The notes under the pieces are model-generated. The model was not told the DNA's origin. It ran no database searches and was given only the letters and a program-made list of their open reading frames with translations. This document shows positions 33,064-41,201 of a DNA stretch of 61,104 bases, in pieces. The translations under genes were made by a program, and so were the position numbers. This DNA is from Candidatus Wallbacteria bacterium (GTDB taxonomy: Bacteria; Muiribacteriota; JAQTZZ01): positions 1-61,104 of the forward strand of contig JAQTZZ010000023.1 of assembly GCA_028687545.1 (NCBI GenBank), written 5' to 3'. How positions within the stretch are numbered: position 1 is the stretch's first letter; every line of letters begins with the position of its first letter.

Positions 33064-34719
33064 ATGAAGCATTTTCTTTTGCTTTTCACTATATCCTTCA
33101 TTTTATCATGCCAGGCAGCGATTCCTGATCCACAAGCCTACGATTCCGGACTGATCACTGTGCCTGAAGATTATAGCACTCCTGCCGGCCGCACAATTGA
33201 AGTTTACTGGGAAAGGCTGAAGTGCTCAGGCACAAGTCAGGGGGCGGTCATCTGCATCAACGGCGGTCCCGGCTGTACACACGACACTTTTCACAATCTG
33301 GACATGACTACAGCATCTTACAAAGAAGATCATTTATCCAAACTGCGCGAAAAATTCGATGTTTATTATTTTGATCAGCGTGGTAACGGTGAATCCAGCA
33401 AAATCGATGAATCATCCATGGGTCTTTCTGCTGAAGTCCTGACCCTCAAATGCTGCGACAACCTGAAAAATCTGGAAGGTGTGCTGGAAATTTACCTGCA
33501 GGATATCGGGGAAACGCTTCCCACCATCGAGCAGCTGAACGCCCTGGCCGGCAACCTCAAATGCCCGTGCCGCGGGAATTATTCCATCACCGGCGATGCA
33601 CAGACCGGATACAGGCTCAAATGCGACAAGCATAATACAGTGCAGAATCCTGTTACAGTGCAGCCTGAAAATATCCAGCCTGCCAAGCTTGCCTGCTACG
33701 GCACTCCGAACATCTGCCGCGACATCGAGGAAATCCGCAAACAGGTGATAAAAAAAGACAGGATCGTGGTTTTCGGCGAATCATACGGCGGCATGGTCGC
33801 TCTTTCTTATGCCACTTTGTTTCCGGGCAGCGTTGAAAAGCTGATCATCCACGATTCAGCTGCCAGTGACGACTATTACACCAGCCTGCCGGCCAACTGC
33901 GACGATAACATCAAGCTGCTGGACGGAACCATCCACCAGGGGATCAGAAATAACTACCTCACTTCAATCAAGAAATTCGACAGCCAGGAAGTGGAACTGC
34001 CTGATGGTGTCAATCTGAGCTCAGACGAATTCCTGGCTCTGGTCAGAGGTCTGACCTACAGCATGGAAGGCCATGCGATGGTAGCTAAGATAGTGGACGA
34101 AATCGCCAGGAACGGCTCGTCAGAGACTCTCAACCTGATCCTGCAGCTGATGGGAGGCGGTACGCGTACTGACCGGGCTCTGGAACAGAACGAGAATGTA
34201 TACAAGATTACAGTCGCCCAGGAAATGCAGGATGACAAGGCTGTGGAAAGCGCAGCTGCCCAGAACGGCACATTGGAGATTTATACATACAGATGGCTGG
34301 ACAAGATGAGCTGCCAGGGAATCGCGGCATTCAGAAAACAATCCGGGCTCAACCAGTTCACCGGCTATAATGTCACTGAAAAGTTCTCACAGTTGAAAAT
34401 GCCTGTGCTTGTATTTGTAGGAAAATTCGACCCGATCACACCTCAGAAGTACGCGGAGCAGATCAGCAAAGGTATTGGTTCAAATTGCGAATTGGTGCTG
34501 CTGGAAAAAAGCGCACATGCCGGACTGATCGAGCAGAACGATCTGGTGATTCCGAAGATCATGTCATTCTTAACTGGTAAAGAGCTGCCTGCAGAAGTGG
34601 CGGAACTAAATACCGGTTATCCGGAAATCAAGCGGAGCTTCACCAGGGAAGATGTGGCAAGGATTTACCTGGAAAACATGAGATATGGCAACTCCCGGCA
34701 ATCTGATCCAGGATTCTGA
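33064..34719 (+). CDS. Secreted alpha/beta hydrolase with pseudopilin-like insertion
   Basis: 551-residue exported hydrolase related to proline iminopeptidases and TAP-like peptidases. The signal sequence ends at ILSCQ, a weak lipobox. Core motifs are NGGPGCTHD (oxyanion loop), FDQRGNGES, nucleophile GESYGG (Ser240), GKFDPITP (Asp456) and KSAHAG (His485). Between the FDQRG strand and the nucleophile elbow lies an insertion of about 90 residues carrying the Cys/His module seen in two other proteins: Cys130, Asn133, Glu142, Tyr144, LKCPCRGNY from Cys167, and Cys187-D-K-His190. GGGGGA precedes the ATG and a TATAAT lies at 33021-33026. It probably trims peptides at the cell surface. Confidence 0.85.
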   Translation: MKHFLLLFTISFILSCQAAIPDPQAYDSGLITVPEDYSTPAGRTIEVYWERLKCSGTSQGAVICINGGPGCTHDTFHNLDMTTASYKEDHLSKLREKFDVYYFDQRGNGESSKIDESSMGLSAEVLTLKCCDNLKNLEGVLEIYLQDIGETLPTIEQLNALAGNLKCPCRGNYSITGDAQTGYRLKCDKHNTVQNPVTVQPENIQPAKLACYGTPNICRDIEEIRKQVIKKDRIVVFGESYGGMVALSYATLFPGSVEKLIIHDSAASDDYYTSLPANCDDNIKLLDGTIHQGIRNNYLTSIKKFDSQEVELPDGVNLSSDEFLALVRGLTYSMEGHAMVAKIVDEIARNGSSETLNLILQLMGGGTRTDRALEQNENVYKITVAQEMQDDKAVESAAAQNGTLEIYTYRWLDKMSCQGIAAFRKQSGLNQFTGYNVTEKFSQLKMPVLVFVGKFDPITPQKYAEQISKGIGSNCELVLLEKSAHAGLIEQNDLVIPKIMSFLTGKELPAEVAELNTGYPEIKRSFTREDVARIYLENMRYGNSRQSDPGF

Positions 34720-34720
34720 T

Positions 34721-34856
34721 ATCGGCTGAAGACTTGTTCCTGCGGAGGCGTTCAAAGGCGTTGCAGTATTTATGCTAGAAGCAGAATCCCGCCGAGGCCA
34801 ATTGCCGAGGCATTCGCAGCCGAAGATAGCCGGAGCAGGAATAAGTCTTCGGCCAT
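34721..34856. repeat. Structured element with 20-bp terminal inverted repeat
   Basis: The arms GGCTGAAGACTTGTTCCTGC (34724-34743) and GCAGGAATAAGTCTTCGGCC (34835-34854) are reverse complements with two mismatches. The 91 bases between contain further short repeats (GCCGAGGC twice, GGCGTT twice) and a smaller CCGAAGA/TCTTCGG pair that competes with the outer arms. It could be a MITE-like element or a structured RNA after the hydrolase gene. The rest of the gap to the RRM gene holds only the terminator at 34920-34943. Confidence 0.55.
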
Positions 34857-34919
34857 TTGATTCAATTCCAATAATATGACCAGCTGAAGCAACGATCTGG
34901 ATGATAGCTGGACATGAAA

Positions 34920-34943
34920 AGAGACCGGTGTTATCCGGTCTCT
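34920..34943 (-). terminator. Terminator of first RRM gene
   Basis: AGAGACCGG and CCGGTCTCT form a nine-base stem with a six-base loop. On the minus strand TTTTC follows the stem, so it ends the RRM gene transcript. Confidence 0.8.
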
Positions 34944-35015
34944 TAATGTTCCCAGTCGAAATTGTTCTTGTAAGTTTAGAAGCTGTTGAAACCCGTCAGG
35001 GTTTTGTACAGCTGA

Positions 35016-35294
35016 TTAATACCTTCTCGGACCTCTGTTTGAGGGTCCGCCGGTGCGGGGCTGCTGAGGCTTGGCTTCGTCGATCTTGAGTGTGCGGCCA
35101 TTGATTTCCTGATTGTTCAGGGCAGCCATGGCTTTTTCGGCTTCTGCCGTATCGTTCATTTCAACAAAGGCAAAGCCTTTGCCTTCGATGACTTTAACGT
35201 CTTTTACAGTGCCGTGCTGAGAGAAGAGGTTGGTCAGCTCTTCCGAGGTGGTGGAATAGGGGAGATTTCCCACGTACAGTCTGGGTGTCTTCAT
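35016..35294 (-). CDS. RRM-domain RNA-binding protein A
   Basis: 92-residue single RNA-recognition-motif protein. RNP2 is LYVGNLPYS and RNP1 is KGFAFVEM, with the remaining core SEELTNLFSQHGTVKDVKVI and ALNNQEINGRTLKIDEAKP. The tail is short, with Arg/Gly (GPSNRGPRRY). It is about 90 percent identical to the neighbour gene at 35.5-35.8 kb, so they are a recent tandem duplicate. Such proteins are cold-induced RNA chaperones in cyanobacteria and others. Its leader contains a conserved block with CTCCTT, able to pair with its AAGGAG, so translation is likely controlled. A terminator follows. Confidence 0.94.
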   Translation of the reverse strand: MKTPRLYVGNLPYSTTSEELTNLFSQHGTVKDVKVIEGKGFAFVEMNDTAEAEKAMAALNNQEINGRTLKIDEAKPQQPRTGGPSNRGPRRY

Positions 35295-35400
35295 TTGGTT
35301 CTTGCTCCTTGAGAATTTTTCCGCTTGAACGAAAGGAGTGCGAAATCATGACTGGGTAAAGATTCGTACAACTTTCTCATAGCTACCTATATGTTATTCG
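35295..35400 (-). promoter_or_regulatory. Conserved leader of RRM gene A, anti-Shine-Dalgarno
   Basis: On the minus strand a block of about 60 bases with AGAAAGTTGTACGAATCTT and CGCACTCCTTTCG is shared with the other RRM gene. AAGGAG (35305-35310 in plus coordinates) is the ribosome-binding site; CTCCTT at 35333-35338 is its exact complement. Upstream, ACATAT with TTGCAA 18 bases before suggests the promoter. Confidence 0.65.
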
Positions 35401-35459
35401 GATTTCTCAGGATTGCAAGCTTTAAATTTTAATAATTTTGTAAACCGCTGACCTAAATG

Positions 35460-35487
35460 AAAAGGGCCGGATATATCCGGCCCTTTT
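35460..35487 (-). terminator. Terminator of second RRM gene
   Basis: AAAAGGGCCGG and CCGGCCCTTTT pair perfectly around ATATAT, giving a palindromic stem with T residues on each strand. It separates the two RRM genes and ends RRM gene B. Confidence 0.85.
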
Positions 35488-35514
35488 GTTGGTTCCAGTC
35501 AAACCGAGAGGAAA

Positions 35515-35808
35515 TTAGTATCTGCGGGGTGTTCTGTTGGAGTTTCCGCCGCCGTATGATCCGCCAGTGCGGGGCTGCTGCGGCTTGGCTTCGTCGATCT
35601 TGAGTGTGCGGCCGTTGATTTCCTGATTATTCAGGGCTGTCATGGCTTTTTCAGCCTCGGCAATATCATTCATTTCGACAAAGGCGAATCCTTTGCCTTC
35701 AATGACTTTCACATCTTTCACAGTGCCATGCTTGGAAAACATGCTGTTAAGATCCTCGGTCGTTGTGGAATAGGGAAGGTTTCCTACGTACAGTCTGGGC
35801 GTTGTCAT
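35515..35808 (-). CDS. RRM-domain RNA-binding protein B
   Basis: 97-residue paralogue of RRM protein A. RNP2 LYVGNLPYS and RNP1 KGFAFVEM are unchanged; differences cluster in TEDLNSMFSKHG and in the glycine-richer tail GGSYGGGNSNRTPRRY. Function should be the same, single-strand RNA binding or chaperoning. Its leader repeats the anti-Shine-Dalgarno element and its AAAGGAG is eight bases before the ATG. A TTGATT-16-TAATAT promoter is visible further upstream on the minus strand. Each copy has its own terminator, so they are independent transcription units rather than an operon. Confidence 0.94.
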   Translation of the reverse strand: MTTPRLYVGNLPYSTTTEDLNSMFSKHGTVKDVKVIEGKGFAFVEMNDIAEAEKAMTALNNQEINGRTLKIDEAKPQQPRTGGSYGGGNSNRTPRRY

Positions 35809-35910
35809 TTAACGAGCTCCTTTGGTTTTTTGTAGCCTGTCGAAAGGAGTGCGAGATTCTGACTGGAAGATCCGTACAACTTTCTTATAGCTAAACCTAT
35901 ATTATCCGCT
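35809..35910 (-). promoter_or_regulatory. Conserved leader of RRM gene B, anti-Shine-Dalgarno
   Basis: The leader holds the same block as gene A (AGAAAGTTGTACGGATCTT, CGCACTCCTTTCG). The ribosome-binding site AAAGGAG (35817-35823 in plus coordinates) is complementary over seven bases to CTCCTTT (35843-35849). Confidence 0.7.
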
Positions 35911-35954
35911 TTTTTCTAAAAATCAAGTACTTTCGAAAATAAAATGAAAAAAAA

Positions 35955-35983
35955 TTGCCACAGGCAGGCCTAAAAGATATATT
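35955..35983 (+). promoter_or_regulatory. Promoter of fmdB-ymdB-helicase operon
   Basis: TTGCCA (35955-35960), 17 bases, TATATT (35978-35983), ending 31 bases before the FmdB start codon. Confidence 0.55.
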
Positions 35984-36014
35984 TTAAGAACATTCAGGAG
36001 AAAGCGGAGGGGAG

Positions 36015-36215
36015 ATGCCGATTTTTGTTTTTACATGTCAAAAATGTCATCACGATTTTGAGGAGCTGCTTGGCATGGTATCAGGAGAGCAGAAAATCAA
36101 GTGCCCTAAATGCGGTTCCGAGGATACCAGAAAGTCCCCGGCTTCGTTTACTGCGACCAAAGGGAAAGCTTCCTGCGGAACTTGCGGCGGCGGGTCGTGC
36201 AGTCACTGCCATTAG
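36015..36215 (+). CDS. FmdB-family zinc-ribbon protein
   Basis: 66-residue small zinc-ribbon protein of the FmdB/putative regulatory family. MPIFVFTCQKCHHDFEEL gives the first Cys pair and KIKCPKCGSEDTRK the second, with the PASF sequence after it. The tail GKASCGTCGGGSCSHCH has extra Cys and a His and may bind another metal. The role is unknown; members are often close to DNA-repair or methylation genes. GGAGGGGAG precedes the ATG. The YmdB-like phosphodiesterase follows 38 bases on, probably in the same transcript. Confidence 0.9.
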   Translation: MPIFVFTCQKCHHDFEELLGMVSGEQKIKCPKCGSEDTRKSPASFTATKGKASCGTCGGGSCSHCH

Positions 36216-36253
36216 TATTTAAAACAGCTCCTTCAGTTTAATGGGATTGATTG

Positions 36254-37036
36254 ATGAAGATACTATTCATAGGTGACGTTTTCGCAAAACCAGGCCGCAA
36301 AGCTGTGGAAGACCTGCTGCCTGTTCTGATCTGCAGGCATCTTCCGGATCTGGTGATTGCCAACATCGAAAACGCTGCCCATGGTTCTGGGATTTCGGCT
36401 CAAACTCTGGACTTTTTTAATTCTCAGGAAATCGATGTCTATACAACAGGGAATCATGTGCTGGAAAAACCGGATGCCCTGGAGCTTCTGAACAATGAAC
36501 CGAAACTGATCAGGCCTGCGAATTATCCGCCGGGTTTTCCGGGTAGAGGTTATGCTGTCTTTGAGACCCGGAAAAGAGTGAAAGTAGCTGTTGTCAATCT
36601 GCAGGGCACAGTCTTTATGCCCAGGATCGAATGCCCCTTCAGAACCATGGACAGAATTCTGAATGAAATCGGCAGCAGCACAAATCTGATCTTTGTCGAT
36701 TTTCACGCAGAAGCTACTTCTGAAAAAAGGGCATTGGGCTATTATCTCGACGGAAGGGTCAGTGCTGTGATCGGTACCCATACTCATGTGCAGACCGCAG
36801 ATGAGGAGATACTCCCTAAGGGAACGGCATTCCTTTCTGATGCAGGAATGACAGGACCTCATCATTCCATCATAGGCATGAAAAAGGAAATCATCCTGGA
36901 GAAATTCCTGAGCCGCCTGCCTCAGAAGTTCGAGCCTGCCGCAAAGGGAAACATCCTTTGTGGAGTCCTGGTAGAACTTGATGAGCGGAATGGACGCGGA
37001 ATCGGGATTTTGCGCATCAGGGAGAGGCTTGATTGA
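36254..37036 (+). CDS. ymdB: YmdB-family metallophosphoesterase
   Basis: 260-residue cytoplasmic phosphodiesterase; members hydrolyse 2',3'-cyclic nucleotides and influence biofilm and mRNA stability in Bacillus. Family motifs are MKILFIGDVFAKPGRKAV, IENAAHGSGIS, TTGNHVLEK, NLQGTVFMP, DFHAEATSEK and GTHTHVQTADE, which supply the di-iron ligands (Asp, Asn, His). Start is the ATG; a TTG one codon earlier is less likely. Its stop overlaps the helicase start by one base (TGATG), so coupling is likely. Length is normal. Confidence 0.93.
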   Translation: MKILFIGDVFAKPGRKAVEDLLPVLICRHLPDLVIANIENAAHGSGISAQTLDFFNSQEIDVYTTGNHVLEKPDALELLNNEPKLIRPANYPPGFPGRGYAVFETRKRVKVAVVNLQGTVFMPRIECPFRTMDRILNEIGSSTNLIFVDFHAEATSEKRALGYYLDGRVSAVIGTHTHVQTADEEILPKGTAFLSDAGMTGPHHSIIGMKKEIILEKFLSRLPQKFEPAAKGNILCGVLVELDERNGRGIGILRIRERLD

Positions 37037-39006
37037 TGGAGCAGGACAGGATGAATATCGAGGCCGCACTGAATCCGGAGCAGCTAAAAGTTGTGCGGGA
37101 AGCCGACGGCCATTCCCTGGTCCTGGCCGGTGCCGGTTCAGGCAAGACCCGCACTCTGATTTACAGGCTGGCCTATCTTTTTCAGCGGAATGTGCCGCTG
37201 GACGAAATCATGCTGCTCACTTTCACCAATAAAGCAGCCAAGGAAATGCTCTTCAGAGCCCAGAATCTGATCGGTGTGACATACATGTTTCCCTACGGCG
37301 GGACTTTCCATCATGTGGCAAATCTTTTTTTACACCGGTTTTCCAGTCTGGTCGGACTGCCGGATGATTATTCGATCATAGACAAGGAAGATGAGAAAGA
37401 CCTTCTGAAGGGCTGCCTGGTCAACCTGGCTGCCAAATTCGGCAATTACGCTCCCAAGCCAGGCTTATTAAGTTCAATTTATGGCCTGTCGCGGAATTCC
37501 TGCTGCCCTGTAGCTGACACCATTGCCAGGCGTTTCCCTGCCTTAATAAACAGTACCGATGTTTTTCTGGAAATCTTCAATTCATATCTGGAGGAGAAAA
37601 AAAAGCAGCATCTGCTGGATTTCGATGATCTGCTCTGTTACTGGAACCAGCTCCTGGACAATGAAATTTACAGGAATTTCATGGACAGGATTCACTATGT
37701 TCTGGTGGATGAATATCAGGATACGAACAGACTGCAGTTCGAGATCCTGGAAAAACTGGTGCCTAAAGATGGAAATTTACTGGTTGTGGGAGACGATGCG
37801 CAGTCAATCTATTCTTTCAGGGCAGCGGAAATTCGCAATATTCTCGATTTTCAGGAGCGATTTCCAGGCTGCAGAGTATTCAGGCTCACGACAAATTACC
37901 GCAGTACACCTGAAATTCTGGACCTGGCCAATGCGAGCATTTCCAAAAACATGCATCAGTATCCAAAGGATCTTAAGCCAGTTCTTCCTACAGGATTAAT
38001 ACCCAGGATCGTGAAATGCGGTGATCAGCACCAGGAAGCGCTTTTTATTGTTCAACAGATCAGGAAGTTGAAGGAAGCCGGTACTGAGCCCTCAGAAATT
38101 GCCGTGCTGTTCAGGGCGCGTTACCAGGCACTGCGACTGGAAATGCAGCTCAAGAAAGACGGAATGCCTTTTGTGGTCCGGGGAGGACGTGGATTTTTCG
38201 AGCAGTCCCATATCAGGGACATCATGGCCTTTCTCAGGCTGCTTTTTCATCCTTTCAATCTGCAGGATTTCTTGCGTGTGATCAAACTTTTTCCTGGTAT
38301 CGGGAACAAGAACGCGGAAACCCTGCATTTCAGATTCATCAGGGAATTCCATGGAGACAGGCTGTCAGATCCTGAAGATTTGCAGCCAGTCCGGCTCTCC
38401 AAAAAGGTCGAAGAAGGCTGGGCAATGTTCGCGCAGCTTTATGCCAAAACCATGACCATGGAAAAAGGCGGGGAAATCGTCACTGCCATCCTGAATGATT
38501 TTTACAGCAATTACCTCAGTATGGAGTACGAAGATGCCGATGAACGCGAAGCTGAAATCGAGGAACTTGGGATCCTGGCCGGGAGCACAAACATCCGGGA
38601 TTTCATCCACCTGGCTGTGCTGGATGAAGATATCAAGAACGATCAATACAGCAGCAGCGAGGAAGAATCTTCAGTGATTCTTTCCACAATCCATCAAGCT
38701 AAAGGTCTGGAATGGAGTGTGGTCTTTATTCTTGGAGTGAGTCAGGGAATTTTTCCGGACTCGAGGAATGAAGACAAGGAAGGGATTGAGGAAGAAAGGC
38801 GTCTTTTCTATGTGGCAGTTACACGCTCGAAAAAAGAACTGTATATTTCCTATCCTGATCTGGTCGAAAAATATGGCTCAGCATCAGTCAGGGGTGGAAA
38901 ACAAAAATATCTGGCCATGGTGAGTCCGTCGAAATTCCTGACTGAACTTCCTGCTGAGTGCTACGAAACCTGGAAAGTCAACCTGAATCATGCGTTCTCG
39001 TTCTGA
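37036..39006 (+). CDS. uvrD: UvrD/PcrA-type superfamily 1A DNA helicase
   Basis: 656-residue 3'-5' DNA helicase. Motif I GAGSGKTRTL, Ia TFTNKAAKEM, motif II DEYQDTN, motif III GDDAQSIYSFR, motif IV NYRSTPEI, motif V HQAKGLEW and VAVTRSKKELY in motif VI are all present in order. It is shorter than PcrA or UvrD (about 720-740 residues), ending soon after motif VI and lacking the usual C-terminal RNA-polymerase-binding tail. Likely roles are repair and clearing proteins from DNA. It is encoded directly after ymdB with a one-base overlap, and the nearest Shine-Dalgarno is the GGAG about 12 bases upstream. Confidence 0.94.
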   Translation: MEQDRMNIEAALNPEQLKVVREADGHSLVLAGAGSGKTRTLIYRLAYLFQRNVPLDEIMLLTFTNKAAKEMLFRAQNLIGVTYMFPYGGTFHHVANLFLHRFSSLVGLPDDYSIIDKEDEKDLLKGCLVNLAAKFGNYAPKPGLLSSIYGLSRNSCCPVADTIARRFPALINSTDVFLEIFNSYLEEKKKQHLLDFDDLLCYWNQLLDNEIYRNFMDRIHYVLVDEYQDTNRLQFEILEKLVPKDGNLLVVGDDAQSIYSFRAAEIRNILDFQERFPGCRVFRLTTNYRSTPEILDLANASISKNMHQYPKDLKPVLPTGLIPRIVKCGDQHQEALFIVQQIRKLKEAGTEPSEIAVLFRARYQALRLEMQLKKDGMPFVVRGGRGFFEQSHIRDIMAFLRLLFHPFNLQDFLRVIKLFPGIGNKNAETLHFRFIREFHGDRLSDPEDLQPVRLSKKVEEGWAMFAQLYAKTMTMEKGGEIVTAILNDFYSNYLSMEYEDADEREAEIEELGILAGSTNIRDFIHLAVLDEDIKNDQYSSSEEESSVILSTIHQAKGLEWSVVFILGVSQGIFPDSRNEDKEGIEEERRLFYVAVTRSKKELYISYPDLVEKYGSASVRGGKQKYLAMVSPSKFLTELPAECYETWKVNLNHAFSF

Positions 39007-39076
39007 ATGTATCAATGAAGGGGCAGATCACAAAATTTGCCTGCTGCAGTATTGAATCATTTGGCTAAAAGGCATT

Positions 39077-39140
39077 ATGAACCTCTTGCAAAATTCTCTT
39101 TTGAGCTGTATCTTGGGTTGGAATTTTGTTAGAGGCTCAT
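39077..39140. repeat. Dispersed palindromic repeat, third copy
   Basis: ATGAACCTCT-TGC-AAAATTC and GAATTTTGTT-AGAGGCTCAT are the arms, with the same order and bulge as the copy at 21942-22001. The right-arm end TTTTGTTAGAGGCTC is identical in both. It lies between the helicase gene and the glyA promoter region; no gene starts directly against it. Confidence 0.65.
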
Positions 39141-39172
39141 ATGGGACACTAATCTTAAGACAAGTGCCTCAT

Positions 39173-39178
39173 TATAAT
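39173..39178 (+). promoter_or_regulatory. -10 element for glyA
   Basis: TATAAT about 33 bases before the start codon. No convincing -35 is seen at the expected distance. Confidence 0.4.
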
Positions 39179-39210
39179 GAGAGAACATCATACAACGAAT
39201 GGGGGAATTC

Positions 39211-40464
39211 ATGCTGGAACACTTGAAAAATACCGATCCTGAAGTTTTTTCTGCCATCAAATCCGAGATCGACCGCCAGGAAAACGGACTGGAACTGATC
39301 GCCTCTGAGAACTTCGTTTCTTATTCTGTTCTGGAAGCCCAGGGTTCGGTAATGACGAACAAGTATGCTGAAGGATACCCGGCCAAACGTTATTATGGCG
39401 GTTGCGAATTCGTGGACCAGGCTGAGGAACTTGCGAGAGCCAGGGCCAGGCAGCTTTTTTCCTGCCAGTGGGTCAATGTGCAGCCCCATTCAGGCTCCCA
39501 GGCCAACATGGCCGTTTATTTCGCCAATTTGAAACCCGGAGATACGGTTTTCGGCATGAATCTCTCGCACGGCGGGCATCTCACTCATGGTTCGCCGGTC
39601 AACTTTTCAGGCATCTTCTTCAAGATCGTCCCCTATGGAGTCAATCAGAAGACAGAGCGTATCGATTACGACGAGCTCGCTAAAATGGCGGCCGAGCATA
39701 AACCGAAGATGATCGTGGTCGGCGCGAGCGCATATCCACGAATCATCGACTTCGTGAAGATCCAGGAAATCGCCAATTCCGTGGGAGCAGTGACCATGGC
39801 TGATATTGCCCACATCGCCGGACTTGTGGCAGTCGGACTTCATCCCACCCCCATCGGAGTGATCCGCTTTACCACCACCACCACTCACAAAACCCTCAGA
39901 GGTCCCCGCGGCGGCATGATCATGTGCAATACTGAAGAAGACTACAATGCAATCAACAAGATCATTTTCCCCGGCATCCAGGGCGGACCACTGATGCATG
40001 TAATCGCCGCCAAGGCAGTGGCATTTGGTGAGGCCCTGAAACCTGACTTCAAAAAATATCAGGAGCGGGTCCTGATCAATGCGAAAACCCTGGCTGACGA
40101 ACTGATGAGCAGGAAATTCCGTCTGGTGTCCGGCGGGACTGACAATCACCTGATGCTGCTCGATGTGCTGGGCAGCAAGGGGCTGACCGGCAAGGTCGCA
40201 GAAAAAGCCATGGAGCACGCGGGCATCACGGTCAACAAGAACACCATCCCCTTTGATACCAAGAGCCCCTTTGTTACAAGCGGAATCCGGATGGGTACAC
40301 CGGCTGTCACCACCCGAGGCATGGGACCCGAAGAAATGAAAAAGATCGCCGGATTCGTGGATCGTGCTCTCAGCAACAACGAAAATGAGGAAGAATTGAA
40401 AAAGATCAAGGCTGAAGTGAAGGAACTGACTAAATCCTTCCCGCTGTATCCGGAATTCGAATGA
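39211..40464 (+). CDS. glyA: Serine hydroxymethyltransferase
   Basis: PLP enzyme converting serine and tetrahydrofolate to glycine and methylene-THF, the main source of one-carbon units. [10 protein letters not shown] is the N-terminal signature, [18 protein letters not shown] and [11 protein letters not shown] follow, and the PLP lysine lies in [15 protein letters not shown]. The C-terminus [15 protein letters not shown] is typical. I preferred the ATG preceded by GGGGGA over an ATG 12 bases earlier, giving 417 residues. It overlaps the lipoate-ligase gene by four bases (ATGA), linking one-carbon supply and glycine cleavage cofactor attachment, a sensible functional pair. Confidence 0.97.
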   Translation: MLEHLKNTDPEVFSAIKSEIDRQENGLELIASENFVSYSVLEAQGSVMTNKYAEGYPAKRYYGGCEFVDQAEELARARARQLFSCQWVNVQPHSGSQANMAVYFANLKPGDTVFGMNLSHGGHLTHGSPVNFSGIFFKIVPYGVNQKTERIDYDELAKMAAEHKPKMIVVGASAYPRIIDFVKIQEIANSVGAVTMADIAHIAGLVAVGLHPTPIGVIRFTTTTTHKTLRGPRGGMIMCNTEEDYNAINKIIFPGIQGGPLMHVIAAKAVAFGEALKPDFKKYQERVLINAKTLADELMSRKFRLVSGGTDNHLMLLDVLGSKGLTGKVAEKAMEHAGITVNKNTIPFDTKSPFVTSGIRMGTPAVTTRGMGPEEMKKIAGFVDRALSNNENEEELKKIKAEVKELTKSFPLYPEFE

Positions 40465-41198
40465 AATATTTTCTGCTGGTCGATCCGCCTCAGTCCGGCG
40501 CAGTGAACATGGCGAGGGATGAGTTCCTGTTCCGCTTTGCGAGCGGACAGGCAGAAAAGATTGTAATTTTCAGGTTTTACACTTTTTCCCCTGCCTGTTT
40601 ATCCCTGGGAGTCTTCCAGTCCTCCAAAGGAATCGATCTTCCCTGGATTCACAGTCTTGGGATGGAAGTCATCCGCAGGCCGACTGGAGGCCGGGCAGTG
40701 CTGCATCAGTATGAAATCACTTACAGCATCGTGTTTCCGCTGGAGGGATCAATTTTTTCAGGGAGCATCAAGGATTCGTACCGGAAAATCTCGGAATTGA
40801 TCAAAGAAGTCCTGGAACAGCTGAAGATCGACTGCGAGTTGTCCCACCCCGACCTGGACGATTATCAGGAAAACTTTGACTGCTTCCGCAGCCCCTCCTA
40901 TTTTGAGCTGATTCACCGCGGGAAGAAGATCCTCGGTTCTGCCCAGAAAAGGGAAAAGAACTGCTGCCTTCAGCATGGCTCGCTTCTATTGAAGAGAGAT
41001 CCTGAACTGTCCAACAGGATTTTTCAGGAATCCGGAGACTACCCGGAACTGCAGATCGATTTCCGCAGTTTTGTGGAGACAATGGTGATGACTCTGGAAA
41101 AGAAGCTTAAAATAAAGTTGACGCCTTGCGTGATTCCTCCGGATAACGCGCTTTATCTCTCGCTGATAGAGAAATACCGCACAGTCGATGAGAAATGA
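40461..41198 (+). CDS. Lipoate-protein ligase / octanoyltransferase family (LplA/LipM-like)
   Basis: 245-residue member of the biotin/lipoate ligase fold. Key segments are [40 protein letters not shown] and the lysine loop [11 protein letters not shown] followed by CLQHGSLLL. The sequence [12 protein letters not shown] matches LplA/LipM more closely than BirA. It probably transfers octanoate or lipoate to the H protein of glycine cleavage or to 2-oxoacid dehydrogenases. Coupling to glyA fits the glycine-cleavage link. Ligase versus transferase activity cannot be decided by eye. Confidence 0.88.
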   Translation: MKYFLLVDPPQSGAVNMARDEFLFRFASGQAEKIVIFRFYTFSPACLSLGVFQSSKGIDLPWIHSLGMEVIRRPTGGRAVLHQYEITYSIVFPLEGSIFSGSIKDSYRKISELIKEVLEQLKIDCELSHPDLDDYQENFDCFRSPSYFELIHRGKKILGSAQKREKNCCLQHGSLLLKRDPELSNRIFQESGDYPELQIDFRSFVETMVMTLEKKLKIKLTPCVIPPDNALYLSLIEKYRTVDEK

Positions 41199-41201
41199 CC
41201 T

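Noticed and set aside
36263-37069. 268-residue minus-strand frame opposite ymdB
   Set aside because: YmdB is unmistakable on the plus strand; the antisense frame shows no recognisable features.
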